A DNA stretch of 38,592 nt from Caballeronia terrestris (GTDB lineage: Bacteria; Pseudomonadota; Gammaproteobacteria; Burkholderiales; Burkholderiaceae): the NCBI RefSeq assembly GCF_001544515.1, contig NZ_FCOL02000049.1, forward strand, positions 1-38,592, in the 5' to 3' direction. The position numbers and the translations under genes are program-made. Under the pieces are notes generated by a model. The model was not told the DNA's origin. It saw only the letters and a program-made list of their open reading frames with translations, and did not search any database. The number at the start of each line of letters is the position of its first letter. Position 1 is the first letter of the stretch. Below are positions 24,105 to 32,357 of this stretch, in pieces.

Positions 24105-25091
24105 TTAAGGCACATCGAAGCTATCGAACACGAGGCGATCCACGAGAGCCAGACTGGACAAATCGGGGCGCACGGGTTGAATCTCGATCACGGCCAGACG
24201 GATCAGGTGCTCGGCGAGCAGATATTTCGCATGGGAAGTAATGTCGATGTCGATGCCGCACTCGATTTTCAACCAGTTCTGCCAGCGCGAATCGAGCGGC
24301 AAGACGTTGACTGCCAGTCCAGTATTGAGGAGGATGTTGCGCAGTTGCTTGTCGCCGACACCGTAAAGCTTCTCCGTGTGCGGGCGGAGTGCTTTGCTGA
24401 AAGCGTAGGACGACGGGAGATCATGATCGTCCTCCACGCCGGCGGCCAGATCGCGGAAAAGGCGCAGCGCGTGCTCCCCCGCAACGGGCAGGTTTTTCAG
24501 CAGCATGGAAGCGACCGGCGCACCGTTGCGCTCGGCAGTCGCAAGATCGAGCAAGCCGGCGACGCATTCGACGATCTTCACATTGGCCGACACGCGCCAG
24601 AAATGGTGGGCGCGCACCTCCGCTTCGATCCAGCCCGACACCTTGTACTGAGACAGCACGCAATTCGGGTCGAGGAGGACGCTGGCGCTGTGCTCGAAGC
24701 GGTAAAGATTGGAATTGGGACCGGATCTTTCTTGCGTGGAGAAGGCACAGCAGACATACATGTGCCAAAACGCTCCCACTGTCAGCGTGTGCAACTTCGA
24801 CGGAAGGGCTGCGCGCTGCTCTCCGGCATCGCTTTCGCAAATCCTGGGCAGCTTCGTTAGTTTCTCGGCGACGCGCGCGATCTCGGCATCCGCCCATTCG
24901 AGCACCTGCGCACGGCGAGGCGTGGGCGTCTGCGTTGCGTCGGGCAGGCTGTCGATGAGTTCGACGAGTGCCGAGCCGTTCCGGGCAAGGGCGTTCGCAC
25001 GAAGCGTCGCGAGGGATTTCTTGGAGAGCTGCTGCAGCTTCTCGGTCGTCCAGTTCAAGTGATATTCTCCCCGTTTAGTCTTATTGGCCAT
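24105..25091 (-). CDS. uncharacterised protein with HhH-GPD-like C-terminal segment
   Basis: A 328-residue protein starting at ATG 25091. The N-terminal half is helical with no known motif. Around residues 243-275 the stretch LYGVGDKQLRNILLNTGL followed by VLPLDSRWQNWL resembles the helix-hairpin-helix and the Pro-Asp turn of endonuclease III / OGG-type DNA glycosylases. The Lys in GVGDK sits where the lyase Lys is, and the Asp in LPLDSR where the catalytic Asp is. No iron-sulphur Cys cluster is seen. This suggests DNA base or abasic-site recognition, possibly against modified phage DNA, but it is a motif-level inference. It lies 228 bases upstream of the WYL regulator gene on the same strand. 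Confidence 0.6.
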   Translation of the reverse strand: MANKTKRGEYHLNWTTEKLQQLSKKSLATLRANALARNGSALVELIDSLPDATQTPTPRRAQVLEWADAEIARVAEKLTKLPRICESDAGEQRAALPSKLHTLTVGAFWHMYVCCAFSTQERSGPNSNLYRFEHSASVLLDPNCVLSQYKVSGWIEAEVRAHHFWRVSANVKIVECVAGLLDLATAERNGAPVASMLLKNLPVAGEHALRLFRDLAAGVEDDHDLPSSYAFSKALRPHTEKLYGVGDKQLRNILLNTGLAVNVLPLDSRWQNWLKIECGIDIDITSHAKYLLAEHLIRLAVIEIQPVRPDLSSLALVDRLVFDSFDVP

Positions 25092-25183
25092 TTATGCGGC
25101 GCGATATGCGGATATCTCCGGCCTTCCGCATCTCATCACACCAGTATCAGGAAAGCATCGGTTGCTAATCGACCCGATGAATT

Positions 25184-25849
25184 CTACGAGCGGTAAGAAA
25201 CTTCCGGTATAGGCTTATGTACTTCAGCCAAAGTTTTCCGACCAAATTCGACGCTCTTGAACCACCGGTTGAGGTTGTTGACCATCTGTGTTTCGAACAT
25301 CACTATGTTGCTTGCCTTGGCGAAAGCGAGGACCTCGGAAGCCAAGCTGGTCGCTGCATGATTGCGGCTCCGGAATTCATGCGCTCTGCCGGCGACAAGG
25401 GCGAGAGCGTGCTCCTTGACTCTGGCTTTCGGCAAGTTCCGCTTACTTCCGCCCTTGCTGCTTCTTCGCGCCATCGCGCGCTTCGCGCCGACTGTCGCCA
25501 TCCCTCTGCTCTGCGTCTTGCCGAGGTAGTAGTACGCGTCGCACAGCATCGTCCAGGCTCTCGAAGCTTGCCCTTTGCCGAATACGATCCGCGCCGTGAT
25601 TTCGAAGCCGCACGCCAATCGGAGGTAATTATGCCAATCGGGCTGTTCGTCCTTGGGAAAAGCCGCCCTGAGAGTATAGGGACCGATACTGGAGTCTTTT
25701 ACCAGCGGTTCATAGACACATTCACGGAACTCTTTCTCGGTTTTTCGGGTGCAGACGGTGTAGGTGCCGGCGGCCCTACCAAGAAAGGTTTCGCATGCGC
25801 TCTCAAATGCCCTACGAAAACCCTCGTTGATTGGGTTGTTCTTTTCCAT
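25184..25849 (-). CDS. hypothetical basic protein
   Basis: A 221-residue protein. ATG 25849 is chosen because the residues before it are unlike protein and AAAGG/GGAG lie just upstream; a longer frame exists. The N-terminal part has aromatic helices and a YLRLACGFEITARIVFGKGQASRAW stretch. A central run of Lys/Arg/Ser (GAKRAMARRSSKGGSKRNLPKAR) is probably a flexible nucleic-acid-binding linker. The C-terminal helix pair (ATSLASEVLAFAKASNIVMFETQMVNNLNRWF) follows. No export signal. It lies between the HhH-GPD-like gene and the large helicase gene. Family not recognised. Confidence 0.55.
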   Translation of the reverse strand: MEKNNPINEGFRRAFESACETFLGRAAGTYTVCTRKTEKEFRECVYEPLVKDSSIGPYTLRAAFPKDEQPDWHNYLRLACGFEITARIVFGKGQASRAWTMLCDAYYYLGKTQSRGMATVGAKRAMARRSSKGGSKRNLPKARVKEHALALVAGRAHEFRSRNHAATSLASEVLAFAKASNIVMFETQMVNNLNRWFKSVEFGRKTLAEVHKPIPEVSYRS

Positions 25850-26615
25850 GCTCCGAAACCTTTGTCGAGTCACCTTAATATCGACCCCGGGCTGACAAAT
25901 CTGAAGTCGGACACGAGTGTATTCACGCCAATATCTGCCTGAAGGCAAGAATCAAAAGGACTGGTCTTATGTGGAGGCGTCCGACTCTTGCCTTTTATAG
26001 GCTAGCTGCTCCTGCGCGGGTATGCTTCGGCCGGTGCGTTGAAAGTGGTCGACGGAGCGGCTGCCTACACAATCGGAAAGTATGGCGGTAGATGTCCGCA
26101 ATCACGCGGGTCAGCGCCTAATTGCCGCGCCCGTTACGCGCGTCGCGCTGCACAACATGGTCACCGGTGCGCCGAGCGATCGGTTGACATAACGCCGTCT
26201 TATCAATGAATGTAGGATTCCTATGTAACGGATTGCGCACGGAGTCCGTTGGAGAACCGTCACTCTTCAAGCAAGCCAAAATCGGCAACCGGTGCGAGAC
26301 GCCATGACCAACGCCCTCCAGCAAATTCCTTCGAGGCGAGCGACCGTACTCGACCCATCCCGGTCGACCGAGTAGAGGCAACCTCGCGGAACGTTTTTCG
26401 AGCGAATCAGTCACTCAACCTAGCGACGTGACGAGGTGACAAAACGGCCGCTGGCTGAGTTCGGTCTTTCGTTCCATCTCCGCGACGTCATGAGGTAGAA
26501 CATTCCAGCGTTGAGTCCGTCCGGTGCCCGGCAAAGCGCTTCTGATCGTTAGTCTGTCGCCGCGTCAAAGGGAGGTCGAGCGATTGCGCTCACCTCGACC
26601 GGATCTGCTAATCGG
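25850..26615. other. 766-base interval without a clear gene
   Basis: No frame in this gap looks coding; the best plus-strand tract (about 26084-26192) is under 40 codons. It should hold the promoter of the leftward 221-aa gene and the 3' end signals of the helicase gene. GGTCGAG (26574-26580) pairs with CTCGACC (26594-26600) just beyond the helicase stop, giving a 7-bp stem without a U-run on either strand. Base composition is mixed; possible decayed mobile DNA. Confidence 0.5.
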
Positions 26616-29600
26616 TTAATTCATTGCGGCAAGAGAGGCAGCAAGACTAGCTTGCAGATCCGGCCCGACACGCCGGAAGCCCATCAGCCTGGCTGCGCTC
26701 CTGATTAAGTCAGCGTCAGTTCCACCTGCGCTATCGTCTTTGGCGATTGCCAATGCTGCCCGGATCTCGAGCGGCGAAATGCTCGCCGCTTTCAAGGTGG
26801 CCCCGCTTTCGCCGGACCGATCCCTTACTAAGGGCGCTTCGGATTGAGCATTGGTGTACCAAAAAGTGCCATCTGACCCGACGTCAAGATTACTTGTCTG
26901 CGCATGAGCCAGGGCTTGCCGCGTCGCCGTCACGATCCGAGCTCCTGCTTTTTCCTTGCCAAAACACGCAGCAACTCGACGTGCTGCTTCTTCGAAATGA
27001 ATGGGACCTTCAGCTTCGACGATCCGTTTTGTCAAGTCAGCCAATACCGAGACTGCGATCTCATGAGGCTCTTGCCGAGTGCTGATTGGGAAATGCGCGC
27101 GCTGGTATGCGGGCATCTGCCGCTCAACAACCTCTGGGACCGCAAACATACTATTGGTCGTCTCAAAACCACCGGCCGGTTTTGAAAGCGCCCTGTTGGC
27201 CCCCTCTATAACGACACCGGCTTCTGCTATTCCGCGGGCGGCGTTGAGGGCGACGCGCAAGCGGTCGATTTCGACACGCCGATTGTAGAACCAGTCGGTA
27301 CTCCAGATTCTATGGAACCGCCAACCGAGATGCTCAAGTACATCCTGTCGCAGGCGATCGCGTTCCCGGGCCCACAGAGCGCTGTGGTAGGTGGCACCGT
27401 CGCACTCGACTGCAAGTATGTAGGTGCCCGGTCGATCCGGATGGCGTACGCCCATGTCTATACGGAATCCCGCTGAGCCTACTTGTGGGTCCGCAAGGTA
27501 GCCGAAGCTACGAATCACATCCGTGACATCCTCCTCAAACGGCGAGTCGGCAATCTCGCCGCTCGGCTTTGCATCGTGCATTGTGCCGCTCTTCGCATAC
27601 TCCAAAAAGCGCTTCAAGATGCGTACACCTTCACGACTAACTCGGCTGGGATCGATGTCGCCCGGGTCGAACGACGCGAAAATCTCGCAGCGGACCCGCG
27701 CACGAGTAAAGAGGACATTGAGGCGCCGCTCTCCACCTTCCAAGTTAACCGGTCCGAAAGTCATACTGCCGAGTTTTCCACCGGGCGTGGTCGGTCCATA
27801 ACAGACGCTCACAAGGATCACATCACGTTCATCACCTTGCACGTTTTCGATATTTTTGACAAAAAGGTCTTCCGCTCGTCCTTCCCGTAGAAAAGCATCA
27901 AGCGTGGAGTCGACGCGTCGAGCCAACTCCAACAATTCGGTTATTAGATTTTTTTGCGTAGCTGAAAACGTGACAATCCCAAGAGAAAGCTCCGGATGAG
28001 CGCGAGCATGTTCGGCAACACGACCGACGATCGCTTCGCCTTCGATACGGTTGTCCCGTTTTCCGCCCTTGTCGTAGACTCCAGCAACACGAGTAAAGCA
28101 CAGACCGTAGGCTGGATCATTTTGAAGGGGCGAAGGAGGAAGGATCAGACCGTCGTCGTAGAACTCCTTGTTCGACATCCGGATAAGCGACGGGTCTCGC
28201 GATCGGTAATGCCATTGAAGCATTCTCGATCCAAGCCCGCGTGCCTCGCATAGACTGAGGATGCTTTCCATAGAGCCGAGCTTCGCTGCACCACCTAATA
28301 AATCCTCGCCCTCGATCTCCTCGGCATCCTCATCCATGTCGTCGTCGAGGAGCCGATCAAAGAAAGACGATGGCGGCAACTGTTTTTGGTCACCGACAAC
28401 GACGACTTGTTTCGCTCGAGCGATAGAGCCCAGTGCGTCCTCGGGGCGTACCTGAGAGGCTTCATCGATCACAAGCAAGTCAAAGCTCAACGCTCCAGGC
28501 GGAAGATACTGGGCAACCGAAATTGGGCTCATGAGGAGAACAGGCTTGATCCGCTGTACGGCGGTGCCCGCTACGGAAAACAACTTCCGTACCGCAATAT
28601 GACCACGTTTTTTGCCGATTTCGCCGCGGACGACCTTCATTTCTCCTGTAGCACCCTGCGGAACTTGCGACAAGTGTCCGGCCAAGATGCTCGTTACGTT
28701 TTCCGTCAAGCGGCGCCGTTCGAGTGAAGCGAATGTCTGAACGAGCTCATGACGATTTTCCACGCCGATCTCACGGAGCTCGGGTGTCGTTTCAAGAGCC
28801 ACTTGCCAGAGTCGTTCGGCGCGCGCAAAGCGCAGTTCCACAGCGGCGCTCGCCGCGTCGAAGTCTCCGGACCGAATTTTTGTTGCCAAGTCTGAAAGAC
28901 CGGCAGACTCTAACCGTTTGTTCAAGCGGGTCAGATTCGCCCAATTCCCGTACCGGTCCGTGGTCCGTGTCATGCGGTTAAAGTGTGATGCAATCCCACC
29001 CAGTTCGGCGACCTCGAGGCTAGGGCCGAGTACTCCCAAATCAAGATTCAGTATACGAGCGATTTCATCAATGCCGTGCCGGGCCTTTGTCGCCTTCTCA
29101 CGAAGCACTTTCCTCATAGTTGCGAGGGTATCGTGATGCTCGACCATTCCGAAGATCGCATCGGGTGCGCAATTAAGGGGCGCGCCAGCTACCTGTTCGC
29201 ACCACGCTAAAATTGGGAGCACGGACGCAAAGTCGGTTTTTTCTCCGCGCCACGCTACCCCTAGTGATTGACTGCAATACTCTTGGTCATCTTGCCACTG
29301 GGCTTTAAGAGTCGCTACTTCAACGAGGCGATCCACAAGCCCAATTCGCTCACGCGCAGATTTCGGCAGGGTTCCGCGAAGGAGGCTAGCTAGTTCGCGA
29401 GATGCGCCGCGATAGGCGGACCCGAGTCGGATGAAAAAAGAACTTGCTCCACTTATCAGAGGTCCACGAAGCCCAGATGGCGCCGTCAAAAAAGCAGCGT
29501 CAATGAAAGTCACCGAAGCAGCGTCATGTGCAGACCGCCATGCAGTCCCGCATTCCACTGCTTTGCGCAGGCGAGGCAAGTCGGGGATTGCTAGAAGAGC

Positions 29601-31322
29601 TCGTGCAACGTTGGCGGCACCCGGAGGTAGCCCATCCAAACGGTTCAAAGTGTCTGAAACGGCAGAGGCAGAAGCGAATGTAGCCGGTGCGGCAAAATGC
29701 AATGCACTCAAGCAAGCACTCGCCTCCTCCTCTAACAGTGTTAAGGCTGAGCGAGTCGTCTCGAGAACGGCGCTCAGACGCGCCAAGTCGACCGGTTGTA
29801 AGTCGAGGTTTCTCGTTCCTGCGAACGGGTGCTGCTCCGGGTTTCCCTCGACAGCCAATAACTGCGCGTATCGAGCCACGATTTCCAGCAGCTGACGCTC
29901 CTGTTCTTGCGTCATCTCAGCGAGGTGAATGCTGGAAATGGTCGGCGTTGGCGCCCCTTTGCCGATGTAGCGCGCCTGGGCGCTCAGTACGGAAAAGGGA
30001 GTCTCTCCAGTCGCGCTGATCGGACGATGCAGTGCTTCGGCAATGTGATTCAATCGGTCGCGCGCGGCGGTCAGAGCAATCGGAGCATCTGGTGACGCAG
30101 GAACTGACGCTGCAGCGCCCATTGTACGAGCGAGTTCTTCAAGGACCGCTTTCTTGTTCGCGCTGCGCGAATGCAGTTCCAGACACAAGTCGCGCAGACC
30201 AACTTTGACGAGCCGGTCGTGGACAACCGAAAGAGCGGCCATTTTTTCCGCTACGAAAAGAACTCTCTTACCTTCCTGGGCCGCGGCCGCGATGATATTC
30301 GTTATGGTTTGCGACTTTCCGGTACCGGGCGGACCTTGGACCACCAAATTGCGACCCGACCGAACTTCCTCAATGACGCGAGCCTGCGACGCGTCAGCGT
30401 CGACGACGTGCAATAGTCTTTCGGGAGGAAGGAACTCGTCGAGTCGGTCATTTGGACCAAAAAGCGGCTTTTCCAACTCGAACCCTTCGAAGAGCAGTCC
30501 TCGGGTTAATTCATGGTCTGCGATCGCACCTTCGGGCCATGAGTCGATGGCCAGGTCGCGATACATGAGCAACTTAGAAAATGAAAAGAACCCTAATTGG
30601 ATACCATCTTCATCAACGCTCCAATTGCTTTTTGCTGCAATGACATCTCGAACTTTCGCAAAGTAGGCAGCTGTGGCCCATTCCTCCGAGACTTCAACCT
30701 CGGGGAAATCGATACCAAAATCGTCTTTCAGACGCTGCTGCAGCGGGAGGTTGGTGAGGATTTCTTCGTCGCGGATGCGCACATCATATGTCGACGTGCG
30801 CTGATTGCGAATGAGTTCGACCGGCAAAAGGAGAAGTGGCGCCTCTCGGGCCACCGCCGACGACTTTTCTTCAAACCACTTAAGAAATCCAAGTGCGAGA
30901 TAGAGGATGTTGACCCCCGACTCCTCCTCAGCGGTCTGCGCCTCGCGCGCAATTTTCAACAGCCTCTTTTGCAAGGCATCCGGACCCATGCGCGTCTCAA
31001 GCTTCGCATCTGTATAGCGCGCCGTCTCGAACCCGGCACTATGGGCATCGGCAAGCTGAATGCCGTCGCTCGAGTCGTCGCTGTCGCGTCCGTTGGTTAG
31101 GAACCGCATTGTTTTTCGGCTGGCGAGGGTCGAATAGACGTCCTGCGATCGTTCGTTGACAATGTTGATGACGTTCGCGCGTGTGTTTGACCGGTTAACA
31201 TGTACAAGGCGGTTGCGGGTCCCAGTTTCGACCAAGCGCTTTCGCGTTTCATTGAATAACCGGATTAAGGCAGGCCGATCAGATGCGTTAACCGCTTTTT
31301 TTTCGATTGGAATACTGGCCAC
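26616..31322 (-). CDS. DUF4011 - SF1 helicase - Vsr-like nuclease - DUF3320 protein (Hhe-like defence candidate)
   Basis: A 1568-residue multidomain protein with a GTG start at 31322 after GGGG. Residues about 18-230 match DUF4011 (FNETRKRLVETGTRNRLVHVNR). An SF1 helicase follows: Walker A GPPGTGKSQT near 330, DEASQ near 950, GDQKQLPPSSFF near 974, HYRSRDPSLI, NVQGDERDVI near 1157 and LFTRAR near 1207. A Vsr/MTES-type nuclease at about 1257-1345 has SPFEEDV, the FRIDMGV Asp and the VECDG motif. The C-terminus (about 1380-1500) fits DUF3320. This order is that of large single-gene proteins reported in anti-phage defence ('DUF4011-helicase-Vsr', named Hhe). The activity is presumably unwinding and cleavage of invader nucleic acid. 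The gene seems somewhat less GC-rich than its neighbours, suggesting transfer. Confidence 0.85.
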   Translation of the reverse strand: MASIPIEKKAVNASDRPALIRLFNETRKRLVETGTRNRLVHVNRSNTRANVINIVNERSQDVYSTLASRKTMRFLTNGRDSDDSSDGIQLADAHSAGFETARYTDAKLETRMGPDALQKRLLKIAREAQTAEEESGVNILYLALGFLKWFEEKSSAVAREAPLLLLPVELIRNQRTSTYDVRIRDEEILTNLPLQQRLKDDFGIDFPEVEVSEEWATAAYFAKVRDVIAAKSNWSVDEDGIQLGFFSFSKLLMYRDLAIDSWPEGAIADHELTRGLLFEGFELEKPLFGPNDRLDEFLPPERLLHVVDADASQARVIEEVRSGRNLVVQGPPGTGKSQTITNIIAAAAQEGKRVLFVAEKMAALSVVHDRLVKVGLRDLCLELHSRSANKKAVLEELARTMGAAASVPASPDAPIALTAARDRLNHIAEALHRPISATGETPFSVLSAQARYIGKGAPTPTISSIHLAEMTQEQERQLLEIVARYAQLLAVEGNPEQHPFAGTRNLDLQPVDLARLSAVLETTRSALTLLEEEASACLSALHFAAPATFASASAVSDTLNRLDGLPPGAANVARALLAIPDLPRLRKAVECGTAWRSAHDAASVTFIDAAFLTAPSGLRGPLISGASSFFIRLGSAYRGASRELASLLRGTLPKSARERIGLVDRLVEVATLKAQWQDDQEYCSQSLGVAWRGEKTDFASVLPILAWCEQVAGAPLNCAPDAIFGMVEHHDTLATMRKVLREKATKARHGIDEIARILNLDLGVLGPSLEVAELGGIASHFNRMTRTTDRYGNWANLTRLNKRLESAGLSDLATKIRSGDFDAASAAVELRFARAERLWQVALETTPELREIGVENRHELVQTFASLERRRLTENVTSILAGHLSQVPQGATGEMKVVRGEIGKKRGHIAVRKLFSVAGTAVQRIKPVLLMSPISVAQYLPPGALSFDLLVIDEASQVRPEDALGSIARAKQVVVVGDQKQLPPSSFFDRLLDDDMDEDAEEIEGEDLLGGAAKLGSMESILSLCEARGLGSRMLQWHYRSRDPSLIRMSNKEFYDDGLILPPSPLQNDPAYGLCFTRVAGVYDKGGKRDNRIEGEAIVGRVAEHARAHPELSLGIVTFSATQKNLITELLELARRVDSTLDAFLREGRAEDLFVKNIENVQGDERDVILVSVCYGPTTPGGKLGSMTFGPVNLEGGERRLNVLFTRARVRCEIFASFDPGDIDPSRVSREGVRILKRFLEYAKSGTMHDAKPSGEIADSPFEEDVTDVIRSFGYLADPQVGSAGFRIDMGVRHPDRPGTYILAVECDGATYHSALWARERDRLRQDVLEHLGWRFHRIWSTDWFYNRRVEIDRLRVALNAARGIAEAGVVIEGANRALSKPAGGFETTNSMFAVPEVVERQMPAYQRAHFPISTRQEPHEIAVSVLADLTKRIVEAEGPIHFEEAARRVAACFGKEKAGARIVTATRQALAHAQTSNLDVGSDGTFWYTNAQSEAPLVRDRSGESGATLKAASISPLEIRAALAIAKDDSAGGTDADLIRSAARLMGFRRVGPDLQASLAASLAAMN

Positions 31323-32300
31323 TTATTTGCACCCCGTTGCACACCGTCGCTTTTTACGCGCATTTGACGGTTGTTTTTTTATCGGCGTCTCGACCAAGCG
31401 CCCTATCGAATTAAGGGAGGTTGCGACGGTACGCACAGTATGTGTGACGAATTTACCAGACTCTTCACCTTCTTTCGAATCGATGTCGTTAATTGCGTGC
31501 ACCGGCACTCATTTCCGGCCTAAGAGGGAACGCGGCTGGCATCGCCCTCGGCTTTCGTTAGCACCGTCCATAGCGGCGGGTCATGGCGTGCCCCATAAGG
31601 GCACGCCGGGCGTCTTCCGGTACGCCAGCAGCAGTCGCACGGTCTTCGAAGGAGATGAGCACAATCGCCGAGTGCTCCCCGCTTGCTTGCTAATACAGGC
31701 CATCGATAGTGCCCAGTACGAAGGCCTCGACGTGACACGGCTTCAGTTCGGCACGCTGCCACTCCCTGTTGCTGAGCCGGAAGCAACCAACTTTCCTAAC
31801 GAGGCCTACGCGAAGCTCGCCTAGCAGCAATTTGCCTTCGCCACGAATTTCTGTCCCCCTATTGCTTCCGTTGAGGTTGGTGTGTCAAATTTGTACACAG
31901 CGTCGCAAAACGGCACCTCTCATGGATTTTGGAACTTACATTCGGGGTCGAAGGGAAGTACTTTCATCGGAGAGTTCACAGGCTGGCGCGGCTGAATTGT
32001 CGCTACGAGTGAGCCGCTTGATCTGGGTGTCGTGAACCGGGTGCCCGCCCGCGACCCCGGGATAGGGAAATCGCGTCCCCGCGACAAAGTCCACGACAAT
32101 GGTCAGTTCACGAATGACTGCGGCATCGGACAGTCTGCCGCAGAGCAGTTCTACTCGTTAGCCGCGTAAGTAGTCCACAGCATGCCAGTCCCTGTTAAGC
32201 TCACTTTCTTTAGCGCGACAGAACCAAAAATCGAGGCCTGTCGCGGCTTGCCGACAAATTCGCCTGCCTGGAGAAACCCGCAACCAGTAGACTGATTGAA
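31323..32300. other. 978-base interval without a clear gene
   Basis: The plus strand is open to a TAG at 31822-31824, but its sequence is not a known protein and may be a gene remnant (QFGTLPLPVAEPEATNFPNEAYAKLA at the end). A perfect 9-bp hairpin (GGCGTGCCC 31585-31593, GGGCACGCC 31599-31607) lies within it. ATG 31922 opens a 37-codon frame whose start (MDFGTYIRGRREVL) resembles the first helix of Xre-type repressors but soon loses the pattern. Promoters for the leftward helicase gene must lie at the left end. I see no tRNA or attachment site. Confidence 0.45.
31922..32035 (+). pseudogene. possible remnant of an Xre-type helix-turn-helix regulator
   Basis: The first 14 residues from ATG 31922 (MDFGTYIRGRREVL) fit the start of a common Xre-family N-terminus, in which a FGxYIRxRR segment leads into a helix-turn-helix. 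After that the frame ends at TGA 32033-32035 without an HTH. A neighbouring frame continues with LDLGVVNRVPARDPG, consistent with a frameshift in a decayed gene. Very short, so weak. Confidence 0.25.
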
Positions 32301-32303
32301 GAA

Positions 32304-32343
32304 AAATCCCGCCTGCTTTTCGCCGGTGGGATTTCTCTTTTTT
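32304..32343. terminator. bidirectional intrinsic terminator
   Basis: AAATCCCGCC (32304-32313) and GGTGGGATTT (32325-32334) form a 10-bp stem with one G-T pair. On the plus strand it is followed by CTCTTTTTTT; on the minus strand the stem's own T's continue into TTCTTC. It sits 15 bases beyond the stop of the leftward SbcC-like gene, and probably ends that operon while shielding it from rightward reads. Confidence 0.8.
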
Positions 32344-32357
32344 GTAGCGGTGACGCC

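Noticed and set aside
26616..31322. Mokosh type II assignment of the large helicase
   Set aside because: The C-terminal nuclease has Vsr/MTES-type motifs and DUF3320 rather than a phospholipase D (HxK) motif.
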